Of a DNA stretch of 64,000 nucleotides, positions 21,831 to 35,300 are shown piece after piece; positions within the stretch are counted from its first letter, which is position 1, and every line of letters begins with the position of its first letter. Below the pieces are notes generated by a model. That model was not told the DNA's origin, did no database searches, and saw nothing but the letters and a program-made list of their open reading frames with translations. Both the position numbers and the translations under genes were made by a program. The stretch is from Nectonema munidae (Eukaryota; Nematomorpha; Nectonematoida; Nectonematidae), in NCBI GenBank assembly GCA_030549495.1, contig JAUIRK010001050.1, positions 1-64,000 of the forward strand, written 5' to 3'.

Positions 21831-23440
21831 ACGGATATTACAAATTAGTAGCAGTGGCTTAATTAGTAGCAGTATTGTATTAGTAGCAGTAGCAGCATAC
21901 TGCTACAATAAAAATAGTAGCAGTAAAAAGCGAACCTATGATAGACTCTTATAATTAATAAAAATGAAAATTAATCAAAAATAATTTACTTTTTATTTTG
22001 TTTATTTGAATTTTTTTAAGTCAAAATGGCGAAACGACAAAGCATATCAGTAACATTTAAAAAAGAAGTTATTACATACATTGAGGAAAATAATTGTAGT
22101 GTTCATAAAGCTTATGTTCATTTCTCTAAAACAAGAAATTTAAACTATTCAAAGTCACAGTACTACCAATGGTGCCGTAAAAAAGATGAAATCAAAGAAG
22201 TTTCTAATTCTAAAAAGAGATGTACAGGAGCTGGAAGACCAAAGCTGCTTGGAAAAATTGAAGATATATTATTTGATACTATTGTTAAAATGCGAATTCG
22301 TAAAATGAAGATCACAAGAAACTTTGTTCGAGCTCAAGCAACAGTTCTGGCACAAAAGAACAATGTTGAGGGTTTTAATGCCTCTAGTACATGGTGCACT
22401 TCTTTCATGCAACGATTCAAACTTTCACTTCGTCGAATGACAAATTTGACAACACTCACAGATGATCAACTTATTCAAAGAGCAGTTGACTACATGGTTT
22501 ATCTGCAAAGTCGAAAGCCATTTATTAAAGAAGAATTAACACTATTGATGGATGAAACATCTGTATATTTTGATGATTGTCGCAGTCAAACAATCGATTT
22601 TGAAGGACAGCGTCATGTTATTATTCGATCTACTGGTTTCGCTTCGATGAGAATAACAGCATGTATAGCTTTTGGGGCAAATGATCGAAAAGCAGCACCT
22701 CTTCTAATACATAAAGGGAAACAGAGTTACAGTATCACGCGGCTTACTGGACCTCTTCTATCAGCAATGCAAGAAAAAGCATGGGTTAATTCACAATTGT
22801 TGATTAAATGGATTGATGCAGTATTTCCTATTGTGGATATTCGAAACGGAAAATGTATTGTGTGGGATAGTTATCGTGCTCATATCTCAAAACTCATCAA
22901 AGAGCATTGTAGAAAAAGAAATATTGAGCTCATTGTAATTCCTGGTGGTTGAGCATACCTTCAAGATGGTGATATTGGGGTTTTTCGTGAACTTAGATCG
23001 AGGAGCATGCACAATTAATGCTTGGAAGAACTCTGTTGCTGTTCAGTATACAAGAAATGGAAATCCAAAGCCTCCAGAAACATCAATAGTGGAATCGTGG
23101 CTTCGAGATGCGTGGCAGGCGATGACTCTGACAAACATTCCTAACAGCATTGCATCTTCTGGCTTTTCTAATGATTACAGAAATTGGCATATTGCAAAGC
23201 ATGATGTTTATGGTGAGCGATTCTGTAAAGCCTGGGTAAATCGAGGAAAAGGAAAAGTTAACCCAGAAGAGCTTGAATTAATTGAACAACTTGATGATCT
23301 TGTTGTCTATGATGAATAAGGTAACGTTAAAAAAATTTTGTTTGTCTATACAATTTAACGTTAATTAAATTTTTTAATAAATTTTTTCAATTGTAGCTAC
23401 TAATTTATTAATAGCAGCGCTACTATTATGTAATATCCGT
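21831..23440 (+). mobile_element. pogo-type DNA transposon, 1.61 kb, TA-flanked
   Basis: The terminal inverted repeats start ACGGATATTACA and run to TAGTAGC (about 23 bp with one or two differences), directly bordered by TA on each side. The left subterminal region carries about seven copies of TAGTAGCAG. Removing the element and one TA restores an open frame (VINYIKNTPLKARLF) of the surrounding hAT, which proves the insertion point. The transposase frame is nearly complete. Confidence 0.85.
22026..23319 (+). pseudogene. pogo/DDE_1-type transposase, nearly complete
   Basis: An N-terminal helix-turn-helix region (residues about 1-75, with SVTFKKEVITYI and SQYYQWCRKK, Brinker/CENPB-like) is followed by a second DNA-binding helix region (RIRKMKITRNFVRAQA; WCTSFMQRFKLSLRR) and the DDE domain: LLMDETSVYFDD near residue 180 (first D), CIVWDSYRAHIS near 280 (second D), and YLQDGDIGVF just after the first frame ends (third D). 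The first frame (308 codons) ends in a TGA at 22950-22952, directly after IPGG; the domain then continues and shifts frame near 23000 into 22945-23319 (INAWKNS, YTRNGNPKPP, SIASSGFSND). So one stop and one frameshift separate it from an intact gene. A close family member is likely to be active or recently active in this genome. Confidence 0.85.
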
Positions 23441-24004
23441 TACATAAAGAATACTCCTTTAAAAGCAAGATTATTTGCGAAGCTATGTGATGATATGAGA
23501 GCTAATTATACCTCACTTATATATTATTGTGAAGTATGCTGGCTATCACCCACAAAACTTATTCAAAGGGTGTTGTTAATCTCCAAGATGAAAATGCAAT
23601 ATTTCTTGATGAAAATCATAATGAAGAAGCAAGTTTTTTTTCGAAAGACAATTTTATTGCTAAACTGACCTATTTGATAGAGATTTTTTGAATAAATCAA
23701 TGCAAGGACCACAAATGCATAATCTCGTTCAGAATGTCATTGAAAAGCATTCATAAAAAAATTGGTGCGAAGGAAAATAAATTTACAGCAAAATGAATTT
23801 GACATGTTTCAAATTTTGAGTAATTTCTGTTCCAGTGTTAGCATTGAAAAAAACAAAAATCAATTTATTGATTGTTATTGCATTTTTCCAATTATTTCAA
23901 AGATCTTGATTCCAAAAAGTTCACATGGGTAGAAAATCCATTTATCGTTCAAAAAAATAATTTTCGAATCTTGCTAAATCCTTTCATTTTGTTGAACATC
24001 ACAT

Positions 24005-24320
24005 ACTCTACCCAAATCACTCCTCGACAAAACATTTTACTCCACCTCATCCTCCCTCTTCAATGCACTGCCTAGATCACTCAGAAACACCACAAACATC
24101 CTCGAATTCAAACGCAACCTCTTCGCCCACTACCTGCACAATATCAACTCTCCCTACTCAACTTAATCCCTATTTACTCCTCCCTTTTAAATGAATTTAC
24201 TGAATTTCATACTTTTATTACTTTATATATCTTATAACATTATTTTTGATGTAAAGTGCCATACACTACAAAAGCTTCGGTTTTTGATTAATAAAAAAAA
24301 ATTGAAATGAAATGATGAAT
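24005..24320 (+). mobile_element. LINE 3' end (CR1/L2-like), 5'-truncated
   Basis: The frame reads a C-terminal block with FYSTSSSLFNALPRSLR, then FKRNLFAHYL, ending in TAA, then about 140 bp of 3' UTR and an A-rich end with TGAAA units. The same C-terminal pattern ends the LINE at 13200-15190. It is a typical 5'-truncated insertion in the ZBED5-like hAT. Confidence 0.7.
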
Positions 24321-24554
24321 TTGGTATGACAATTTTTGAAAAGCTAATAGAATTATCTTGCGATACTTCATTGAAACATAAATTTCAGAGTGAATCCCTT
24401 GTTAAATTTTGTTTGAGTCAAAGTGAAGAATATAATACGTTGTCAAGCAAAGCAACTGAAGCGCTGTTGCCATTTGTAACATAAAATAAATAAATTAAAT
24501 ATGGAGTTGGTACTGAAGGTGACCTATTAAATTAGTGCATAAAGTAAAAAAAAG

Positions 24555-24680
24555 AAAGAGTAAACAATTTATTGGAAACACCATTTTTTTTGTTTCTCCG
24601 CGTTATGTTTTAAAAAGCTGATTGTCGGCGAAAATTCATTTGTTTTTAAAACTTTGTGCGCAATAAATTGTTTACTCTTT
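24555..24680. mobile_element. 126-bp MITE with perfect 20-bp inverted repeats
   Basis: AAAGAGTAAACAATTTATTG at the left is mirrored exactly by CAATAAATTGTTTACTCTTT at the right. The core is about 86 bp and non-coding. Flanks are too A-rich to define a target duplication, so the superfamily is not clear. Confidence 0.7.
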
Positions 24681-26361
24681 TCTGTTTACTAAAAAAATTA
24701 AAATAGTATTTAATTTTCATAAAATAAAGGGAGTCTGTAAATAATTAGAAAATATAGGGGAAGCACCAAAATTAAATCTTTTTTAAAAGGGAGTCCTAAT
24801 AACATAACGTTTGGAAACCAATGGGCCTTAGAGTATAAGCGAACTTTTACTAGTTTACAGGCAACAGCGTGCTGCCGTCTTATTTACCATCTTAAACTTA
24901 AGAACAGATATTTTTACAAAGACCGTTGGTTGGCAATATTGAATTAGTCACTCATAACTTCTTTTGCATATGATATGTTTGACACCCTTGAGAAAGACTT
25001 CTTTGGAAATTATCCTAACCATCCTGCTAGTCTAGAAAGTCAAGTAATTTGCTTTTAAGGCTTGAAGCCATGGCAGTTCTGAAAGAATTTTCAATGACTA
25101 GGATGATGGAGCTTAATCGACCTATGGTCGAACCCTATTGCAGTTAGTTTTAATTAGTGTAAAAACTCTTGTGTCATAATGAAGAACATAAGTGATGCTG
25201 GTCACTTTTTTCAAAATCTCGGATGGCCAACACTACATAAATTGTAAAAAAAAATCGAGGTAAAAATGTAATTAAACTGCCTTAACGCATTAAGTCCCAA
25301 TGTTCCCATTTGGGAACATAAGTAATTTCATCTTCGTCTGCTTTTTCAATAACTTTGAACATAACTCGTCTGTGTTTTTTTAAATATCGTCTGATTTCTA
25401 TGGTACTTAATGGGTCAAATGAATTATTATCGAATACATAGTTTTTCCTACCAGTATTTTCAGCTATCTTATTCTCACTTATAGAAAGAGTTGGTCAACG
25501 ATCATATTTTAATTGATCATTCAGCAAAATAGAGAGCTAATCTTTCTATCTAAAGATTTCTTCCAACTTGTTCAGCGGATAAAAATTTTCAGAACTGACA
25601 TTTTGAATTGCTCAAGCATACAAAATGTGTCCAGATAATTACAAAAAAACGCATTCGTCCATTTTCTTTTGGTTTATAAGATCTATCCTCCTCTGAATTC
25701 ATTATATGATAATCAACTTTCAGGTGACTACCTTAGAATACTTGGTTACATGCCTTTTACCGATGTAAGCAATCCTAGGAGAGTAAGCTCATAACTTGTA
25801 AAAAAACAAGCACTATATATTCCACACTGACTTGGAAACAAACTGTAAAAATGCTAATCCAGCTAACTTATAGCCCTGCTTTTGTCACAAGAATCTCTTT
25901 AATCTTTTTTTTATCAAAACATATTACTACTAAAAATAACTCAGAAACAAAGAAAAGAGTATATATGAAAAAATTATATGAGAATTCTGTTCAAAAACAA
26001 TGGAATAAGAATTCGTGAATTCACGCATTTTCAAGGTTCACTAATTTTTTTCACGTAAATAGAATTAAAAAAAGTAAATATTTGAAATGACATGATTATA
26101 AAAGTGTATATTACACGGTAAAGAAAATTTTTAAAACCAATTTTATTGGAGCAATAATAAATAACTTATTATTAATTGCTTTGAAACAAATTAATAAAAG
26201 TACACTTCATTCATGGGAGTGACTTTTAAGAGGTAAAATATATTAGACAAAGTTTTAAAAATGCTGCAAAATGATAAAAAGAAATTCATAAATTAAAATA
26301 CGGAATGTTATATTGCACATAATGGAGAGAAAATAAATAATGCAGTAGGAACGTGGAAATT
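24681..26361. other. Intergenic, downstream of the ZDHHC-like gene
   Basis: A/T-rich sequence without a recognisable gene. It holds the piggyBac-type MITE at 25282-25418. A minus-strand AATAAA (TTTATT on the plus strand) lies near 26145, about 215 nt below the ZDHHC stop codon, and is a candidate poly(A) signal for that gene. Confidence 0.5.
25282..25418. mobile_element. piggyBac-type MITE, 137 bp
   Basis: The left end is TTAACGCATTAAGTCCC. The right end, read inverted, is TTGACCCATTAAGTACC, so the right TTAA has one change. It contains a small hairpin, ATGTTCCCA with TGGGAACAT. Its ends resemble those of the element at 1255-1372. Confidence 0.5.
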
Positions 26362-29300
26362 TCATGCATTGCGTGTATCATAAATCTTTTTACCATTCCT
26401 ATTGTCAATATAAGCATAATGCTTTATCATACTGAAATTGGCTTTACCAGATTCTACTTTTTCCCCTCCATTTGGTGGTGAATAGGGCACCATTTTTGGA
26501 AGTACTGAATCACAACTTTTGACGTCATGAAGTAATGAATTTATCCTAAATAATAAATCATACATTTACAAGCATTAAATAATTGGTTAATTTTTTTCCA
26601 AAGCGTTAGAAAGACTTTAGTAAACTTCAAATGCCATTATTTCAAAGAAGAAGGTGTATGAATATACCAAGAAATTATGATTACAAACATCGTCAGCAAC
26701 AAAGGAATTATTTTGAGAATTATCTTAACTCAACTTTTTCAATCAATTTTAAAGAATACAAATAATAAAATAGGCGATGTGATAGAAATGAAAGAAGATA
26801 TATTTCCAATATACCATTTTTTTGATGATATATATTATAAATTATTTTGGAATTAAGTAACTAATTCATGCCTACAAGAAGGAATTAAGTGGGTTTACCT
26901 TAGAAAAAAAAATATACAACAATAAAAAAGATTTAAACTTTTTAATTTTCAAAACATATAAATAGAAAATTTTATGGGGAGTTAAAGTTTTAAATAGGTT
27001 TGAAGCAAACATGGTTATTATATGAAAACTAAGGCCTATATTTGATACTTTAGCCAAAATGTTATTTTTTAGAAATAGTATAGTTCACGGAAAGTCAGGG
27101 TTGTGGAGTAGTAATAATTATTCCGACCCCGATTTTAAAAATAGTTATATTAAAAAATAAATTACTAGACACACTATTTAGTTTTTGGAAATCATAGAAA
27201 AGGCTGAAAAATTCAATAAAATTAAAGAATGAACTATTTTATTACACAAATAGCTTGAATAGAAACATGGGTCAGTTTATGAGTAGAAAGTTTCTGGGAA
27301 ATTTTTTTAAACCAAATACATTTGAAGAAATAATTTTTTAGAATAAATTTATTTTTGAATGCTATTGTTTTTAATTTAAAAGGTTATAGACAATAATTTA
27401 ATATTTTTGAAGACAATGAAGAAGACACTAAACTACGAATAAAAACGAAAAAGACAACATTTTAATAAATTATGTTGAAGAAAATGGATTAAACATTTTG
27501 CGTTACAAAGCAGAAGCGTATCTTTTTGAAACAGAAAAGTTGATGTTGCGAAATTATAAAATTAAGTCAGAGTCGTATAAATATAAATAGGTGGAGTCAT
27601 CAGTGTTAAAATATACATAAATGCAGTTGCAGTCGTAAAATTGCAAATAGGTGGAGTCTAAGTCGAAAAATTATAAATAAATGGAGTCGGAATAGCAAAA
27701 TATTTTCCTACTGCATAACCCTGAGAATAGCTACTCAAATTTGATTGGTTAAAAAGAGTATAGAATAAATATCTCTAAGTTAAATCTAAGGGGCGTTATA
27801 GGTGTAAGCTACACATAAAAATATTGAACCTTTGATTTGTGAATTGAGCGCTTGCAAATTTATGCGGAGTAGAAGAGGATGAAGAAATAGGAACTTCATG
27901 AACGACACCGTTTCCACATGAGTTATTATTATTTTTGCATCTAAAGAGATCACGCATGAGAAATGTATTCATTCATTTGAAATTTGTAAACTGTTTACTT
28001 GCTTAAAGAAAAGACATCCACCTGGGAGACATAAAAATTGGCTTTGTCTTCTCTATCATAATAAGCTTGTCCACTTTTTTTAAGTTTATGGGAAATGAAG
28101 ATACCTTGAGCATTCTAAAATAGCATGATATGACTGTAAACCCTGCAACGCTATCCTAAGAGTTAAGACAAGGTATATTATTTCTTTCCATCTTCTTGAA
28201 TACTTCTGCTAATAATAATTCATTATTACTTTAACATATAAGCAATATAAGATTTGATCTCTTTTGTTAAGAACAAAATCCGTTGATCTACCTAGATTTA
28301 GAAATAAATGTTTAAAATTTAACATATCTTATCCCATTATCAGTTTTAACTGCCGCTTCATGATTTTGAACCTTTGTATCAAATCATTGATTTTCTTCGG
28401 ATGAAATTGGTCAGAAGAAGAAATTTACAAATTCTAAGAGTAGAACTTAGCTTGAAGTAAAAATTTGTGGATAAAATGTTTCCCGTTTAATCTACTAATA
28501 CACATGTTTTAATCAGAGAAGCGCGTGTTGGGCAGGAGGGGTTAATTTTGTCAGGTACAGATACTATAGCTTTTTATAAAACATATTTTAAAAAAGGCAT
28601 TCTCGAAACAAATTATTATATAAAATAAAAAAATGAAAGCATTGATGATAAATTTTTTAGAGTAAATCACTAAAAGATTTTGATCCCCTTTCTTAATAAT
28701 TTCAAAAATAAGTGGGGTGTTTTCATCGAGAAGGCACATTGCTCCGCTTGTATCGAACTACGAGGAAAGTACGGGATTGGATCCAAGACTTTGAGTTATC
28801 GAAATCCAGTATCAGGGGCGCACATCCGGGAGGGGGGCGAAAATGACCTTCGCCCCCCCCCCCCCCCCCCCAATTTTCTATAAGTAAGAGTTGTTGCTTG
28901 TTTATGAAACATATACGAAGATCGCATTATAGGATGTAATGATCATTAGAATACATGATAATGTAAGATACGAGAATAAAAGAGATAATGCAGACACGAG
29001 TAATTCATCATGCCAAGCTGCTCTTAAATTCCTATCAAAAATATTTTACAAACAATGTATAATAATATTCCATTGTTTCGATATGCACACAATAAGTAAG
29101 CAATGTTTATCACGGTGTCCTCCTTGTAGTATTTTTGAGCAAACACATGTTGATGATCCACGAGATTTTCTCATCTTCTTCTATCACAGTGATTCTATTT
29201 CTCTTTCTGTTTTTCTCTTCCGCTTTCTCTGTTAAAATTCAATCAATCACCCAAGCTCTCTTCTCTCATTCAAGGTCTCTTCTTTCACTCAAACTCTCTT

Positions 29301-32300
29301 TTCTTATTAGGCTGGGGGATGAGGGGCCGTGCCCCCTCCCCTATGTACCTCATGCACCTTATGCGATATCAGTTTTCGAAAATTTCTCCAATGAAAGGAT
29401 CTGGAAAGTATAAATAATGCTGCTCAAGTTTTTTAAGTTTTGTGCCCCCCTCCCCTATCAACTTTTTTCTGGCTACGCCACTGCTTCTCTCTAATTTGCA
29501 TTTAGAGTTAAATTAAAATAGTTTTCAATCGTTACAATTTTATATCAATGAATATTGTCAGCCTCGTGTTAGAATTTTTTTTCAACAAAGGTCACATTAT
29601 TTTTATCAGTACATTTTGTAATTTTTTCAAGTCAAGAAATTTCTTTCAATAGCTATTTGAGAATGAATATTTTGACTAGCTATTCAGTTTAAAAGCAAAA
29701 TACTCTATTTGAGCAGAGATATTTTTTATAATGTTCGATTGTTAATTTTTGTAGGTAACACTACATAATTAAATCTTTTTTTTAAGAAAATTTGTTGATT
29801 ATTATAATAAAAATATAATATCCAAACAAAATGTTTCAGTTGTTAAAAATCTACTTGATCTATTTATGACAGCTGTCAGAATTTTATTTGTGGACAGAAA
29901 TATTTAAAAAAAAACGCAATAATTTTCTTGTTCTCGTATACTATGATTTTGCTAGTTTAATTAATTTTTTAATGATTTTGTGTTCTTAGACTTAAATAAT
30001 TTTATGAAAAGTGATTAAACTACCATTTTTTGTATACTATGCAGGGCCGGCCTTCTACCACTGCAACCTATGCGGCCACAGTGGGCCCCGCGCTTCTCAA
30101 TTTTCATTTTGACGATATATTGTATGATTTCGCTAAATGCAAGGTTCGCAAAGTAAAGTTACCATCATCGTCATTTTGTGTTAATGAAAAAGTAATAAAA
30201 CAAATCCCTTTTCTTTTTTTCAAAATCTTATTTCTCACTTTTAATCTTTTTTCTTACGCAGACCTATATGCCCATGCAATCCATTTTGCCTAGGGCCCCG
30301 CGAACACTAGGGCCGGCCCTGACTATGATTCCTTACAAAATGTAAAAAATAAAAGCGTTACCAAATCACCCTATAAGGGTTAGCTACTTCAACGTTGGCT
30401 TTTGCTGCTTATAAAAACTTGAAAATATCAAATAAACTATCTCATTTTTTATGCCTCCTATTATTTTGAAATTATTCTGAGAACAGACGGTTCCATTTTA
30501 AAATAGTGAAAATTGCTTTATTAGTTTATTTTGTCTCCTTTCTCTCTTATGTTAATTATGTAGCATAATTTTCAATTTTGAGTAAAAACAACGTAAAGGT
30601 ACTGTGGGTGTGTTTTCATTGACAAGGCACTGATGTACCGCTTATGTCAAACTATGAACAAATTCGTATCAATGAGGAATCGAATCCAGAGGCTTCACTG
30701 ATGAGTCAATCATCTCAACCAACCTGTCATGCACCCCATAGACTCTATGGCATATAGTATGCTGCAGAGGATACGTCAAATTAGTTTTCAAAAAACTTAA
30801 GTTATGCTCTAAAATTTTTTAGTTTAGTTGAAGCTCTATAACTTTTTTTCTCAAAAGTTATTTTACTTTTTGTAGATTTTTGTAGCTTGCACTAATTTAG
30901 CTTTGAATGATGCTGAGAAAAATGAAGTAATGCAATCTTAATTTATTGTTTGATTTTTGGTTGCACAATTTTATCTTTATTTTATACCAAGTTTTCTAAC
31001 TTTAGTTCTGTTTTACATATTTGATAGAAATTACCTCAGAAAAGTTAGATAATTTGGATGTGTTTTTTTTTTAATTTATTTTTCTCAATGAAACATTTTT
31101 TAGGAAGAAGGAACAATTGAAAATTAATGAATGATTTTTTTCATTCAATAAAATTTTCAATTTTTTTATTGTTAATTGATATCTTTACCCCTTTTCTACA
31201 CATAAATTGGAGATGGTGCGCATCTATTTGAAGTTAGAAAGAAGGAGCTATATATAAGTCCTCATTCATTGTTGACGTTAAGCTTAAAAGGGCGGGAGAA
31301 GTTTACACTAAGCTTAATTAAGAATGAAATAGTGGACAAGAGAGGAGTAGGAATTCAGAAATTTTTTTTGTCTTTTTTGGAAGACGCTTGAAAGTCCGCC
31401 CCCTATTCTAATAATTTCAAGGATGTGCGCCCCTGAATCAATCACATTTTTTCCGTTTAAAAATCGTAGGGTGTCTAGTAGACTCTTTTCCTTCAGACTA
31501 CATTCACTCATAAAACTCTCCAACATTCAGTTATTTGTTTTCATTTCTCTATCAATCAAATATAAGATTTTTTAAACTAGTGTATATGCGATATGCAAAT
31601 TTAATTAAAATATTTTCGCTGGAAGTATAGTATTTAAATTTCACCAATTTTGTAAAAAAATATAAAGTAGTCTTATAAATTTAGGTATGCGCTGAATACA
31701 CTCTATTTTAAAGGATTGCTTGAATATTTGGTCTCCCGTGGTATTTCCAGACCACTAATTTTGAAAATTGCAACAAAAAAAATCGCCCCCAATAATTTTG
31801 AGGATGTGCGCTCCTGCCCAGTTTCTAACTAACCTTACTCACGCCCCATTAATAACATCACTAACAATACTCAATGATTTAAAAGCTTAATGAAATCCAA
31901 AATGTATACTTTCAAATATTAATTGACCTGCTTTCACGTATCGAAAGAGATTTTTGGTTTAAAAATTAACCAAATAAAATAATTTTTATATACTAAAATG
32001 GATGAAGAAATGAATATGCCAATATTAAGGATATACATGAAAAAAATGTAAAAGAGATGTTACTGTATTATTCTTTAAGGACTTGATTCTGAGTGCAGGC
32101 ATATTGGAATTGATATTTTTGAAAGCAAAGCAACGATTTCTTATAAGTCAAAATAAAGGCTATGAAAATATTGCTGAACAAAAAACTTTTAAAAGAATAG
32201 AGCAGAATTAAACGAAAAATAATAATTTGTAAAAATAGAAATCTATAAAGCTTGTCTTAAAGGGGGTTTAGTGCAATATAGAATAAATGAAATCATTTTA

Positions 32301-35300
32301 AAAAAATCACAATTGGTTGAACTTCTTGAATGACAACAAATAGACAGAAGACCACTTATAATAAACATACTATTATTTCATTGAAGATATAGTATCTGAT
32401 ACACTTTTTAAATGACAAGCTAACGTTAACATTAAGCCTATTCAAAACAAGTTCTGTAACATGTGGTGCAACGTTGCAAACATAACGATCAAATAATATT
32501 ATAAATTCTTACTTTGTATAAGTTGATGTACACAACAAATTTACAACGTTTCGTGAACAACCATTGTCATATGGATTTTCGGTGTCATTGAATTTTCCAG
32601 TGACCTGGAAAAAACAAAAATTAAGTATTTCACATAAACTTCACTAGTTAACTTTTACAGGAAAAAAAAGACAGTAAATTGGTACGAAGAAATTTTATCA
32701 TCAAATTTTCACATTACAGCCTTCTACGATGAAATTAAAATACCAATTCTTTGCTCTCTCCTCCCTGGTAAAAAACGATTATTAAAAGCAAATGTGTTTT
32801 TTATATTTAACGTATTTCTATATATATTTTTTAAACAAGTTTTTCTTTTTTCAAAAATAGTGGTAAAAAATTGTAATTTAAAATTTTATATTTTAGTTAA
32901 ATGGGCTTTTTCCGAATTCATCATATCATGGGTGCTACCTTCATCACTGCCGGGCAATTTATAAAAAAAATAGCAAGTCCAGGATTTAGCGCATTCTTGA
33001 AAAAAATAGATATTCAAAAATAGTTAATGGCTACTGATTTTTTTGCCTGAAAAGAAGCATTCTCTCCATTATTGTTCACACTCGTTTTTTATTTTAAAGC
33101 TTCGATAAACATTTTCAAAAATAGATGTTGTTAATTTTGCAGGCTTAATAAAAGCTTTTTTGAATATTACAAAGATACATGACTTGACATATTTAATAGA
33201 GAAACATGATGTATTGAAAAAGTAAAAGTACGCCCAAACAATCATTGCAAAAGCTAGCATATTTCGTAAGCATCTTTTCTAAAAGTTTCGCTACATTAAT
33301 CTTTCATTTACAGATTAAACTCTTGTTTACATACTGCGCCTCCAAATATATGCGAACTACTGGACTACTTCAACAAGGAAGAAAAATATATGATTAATAT
33401 GGTAGAGATAGAGAAAATAGATGTGAGCTCGAAATACAAAGGGAGTAGGAAAAAAGCTAAGATTATAGAAAATGAAAGGTTTATGATGAATAACTACAAA
33501 GATGGAAATTTATACCCTTTTCCTTCCAGGCGATTAATATACACAGGTTATCTATTGTCTCTAAAGAATGATGGACACTAAAGTACTGAACAAAATACGT
33601 CCTTACATTTTTCATTTCTAAACAAAAAAAAATTTCCATATCCAATCTTATGTAAATTATATTTTGCTTGAATTGTAGACAACGAAAGTTATCTTTGATA
33701 AGGTAGCAAAAAATAGAGGTAAAACATTGTGGATTATTATAAAGTTTTTGACGATGATGCTAAACGGATACAATTATCAAAGAATATAAAACTGCGATCA
33801 TTTATCCTTGGACAAAGCTATATTTTAAGAGTTGTATATACTAATATTATTACATTCTTCTCCTCTCCTTATTTTTTTGTTTTTGAAGGAAACTACGATT
33901 TGAAAAAGATCAAAGTGGGGGAAAATTTATTATAAAATTTTATTTGAATAACTTTTACTTATTATTATTTGCTAATTATCATTAGTATATATAATTTTTT
34001 AGGAAGAATGATTTTTAAAAAAATAGCTCTCAAAGTATAAAAATATTTACCCCTCATATTAATGAAAAGACATAGACATAGAAACTTGAGAATAGAAAGT
34101 ATAAACTTATATATAATAACTCGTTTTTAATCTATATATTATCCATTTTCATTAGTTTTCTGATTTAAAAAGCTTTTTGAACACTTTTAAATCTTAATGA
34201 TTTTCATCACTTGAAATATATAAAAGAGATTTTGAAATCGCGTTGATTAGAACACTAGGGTAAAATCAAAATTTTATTGTTTTTTATTTCGTTTGCTCGA
34301 TTTTTCCAAAAACTTACTTAGCTTGACATTTTTAACGTGTTTAAACCATGTGTTATTTTACGTTAGAATGGTTTTTAATAAATTGAAAAAAAAACATAAG
34401 GAAAAGTTGAAATGGAAGTTTTTCCTCTTTTATTTTGAAAAGACTTTGCTCATAATGTTTATATTTGAAATGTGGCCATTTTCCAAACACAAAGTCAAGT
34501 ATTAATAACCATTGCAAACAATTTTACAACTGGTAAAAAAGTTAAATTTAGATTTACAAGTTTTAATGCTTTTTTAAGATAAAGATATCACCTTCAAAAA
34601 GAAATCAAAGATTTGGGAAATAATTTACTTTTTCATGCTAGAAAAAAAAGTTAACTACAGACATGTTTGAATAAAACAGGTAATTCTTCTTACGCTAAAA
34701 ATGGTGATTCAAGTTCAGAAAGGAAAAAAAGAATAATGATTCAAGAAACATTTAAATCCTTTGAAGGAAACTTCAATCTTTATCTTTTCGTTTCAAAACT
34801 GAGCACTTTCATTTAAAATCGAAAAAAGCAAAAAAAAAAAGTTTATCTTAAAATATATTTTTCAAAATTGATCATAACAAAACCTCTAAAAAGACTAATT
34901 TGACTTCTCTAATACTAAGATATAATACCACACAGAAATTTAAACATTCAAATTTAATACCACTCAAGAGATTATTACAAATTAAATTGTGGTAAAACTA
35001 ACAAAAAACATAATTATTAAAAAAATGTCTCCCCATTTATTCATATCAATCTACAACTTATAAAACATATCAAAACATGTGAAAGATCAGTTGTTCAAAA
35101 GCCAAAAATGAAATTAGTTCCAAATTTATAAAAGATCCTATATATCTTTTCACATTTTAATTAATTATATAAATAAACGACATTTTATATCTAAAAATCT
35201 GTCACTAAAAATCCCATTCACTAAAAATTTTAGCTGAATTACTTTTTTTAATTTCAACTACATTTTATTTTCAATATCTTCTTTTCTTCTCAAAATTTTG

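Larger units (their letters stand above)
21015..24490 (+). mobile_element. ZBED5-like hAT transposon remnant, split by two insertions
   Basis: A hAT transposase of the ZBED5/SCAND3-like group in decay. Pieces in order: the start MDNFLCGYKRE with KIRKYYQSYLS (about 21015-21160), a BED-like KRPCKLRRYFETMH (about 21230), then after the first insertion IKNTPLKARLFAKLCDDM with YCEVCWLS (about 23441-23560), a DENHNEEASFFSKDNFIAKL-like block (about 23610-23670), and near 24420 EYNTLSSKATEALLPFVT, the start of the hAT dimerisation domain. A pogo-type element (21831-23440) and a LINE 3' end (about 24005-24320) interrupt it. Stops and frame changes are numerous. No terminal repeats could be recognised. 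Confidence 0.75.
28813..31816. mobile_element. hAT element, 3.0 kb, inserted in a SINE
   Basis: The left end CAGGGGCGCACATCC and the right end GGATGTGCGCTCCTG form an inverted pair with one mismatch, each with a C/G-rich block just inside. Flanks TCCAGTAT and CCCAGTTT are an 8-bp duplication, 6 of 8 bases matching, and the SINE continues on the other side. No transposase can be read. Inside are other MITEs (29307-29482, 30042-30321), a SINE copy and an additional right-hand end of the same family at 31435, possibly from a second insertion. Confidence 0.65.

Noticed and set aside
30030-30293. An 87-codon plus-strand frame
   Set aside because: It lies across a MITE with perfect CAGGGCCGGCC ends and has no protein-like content.
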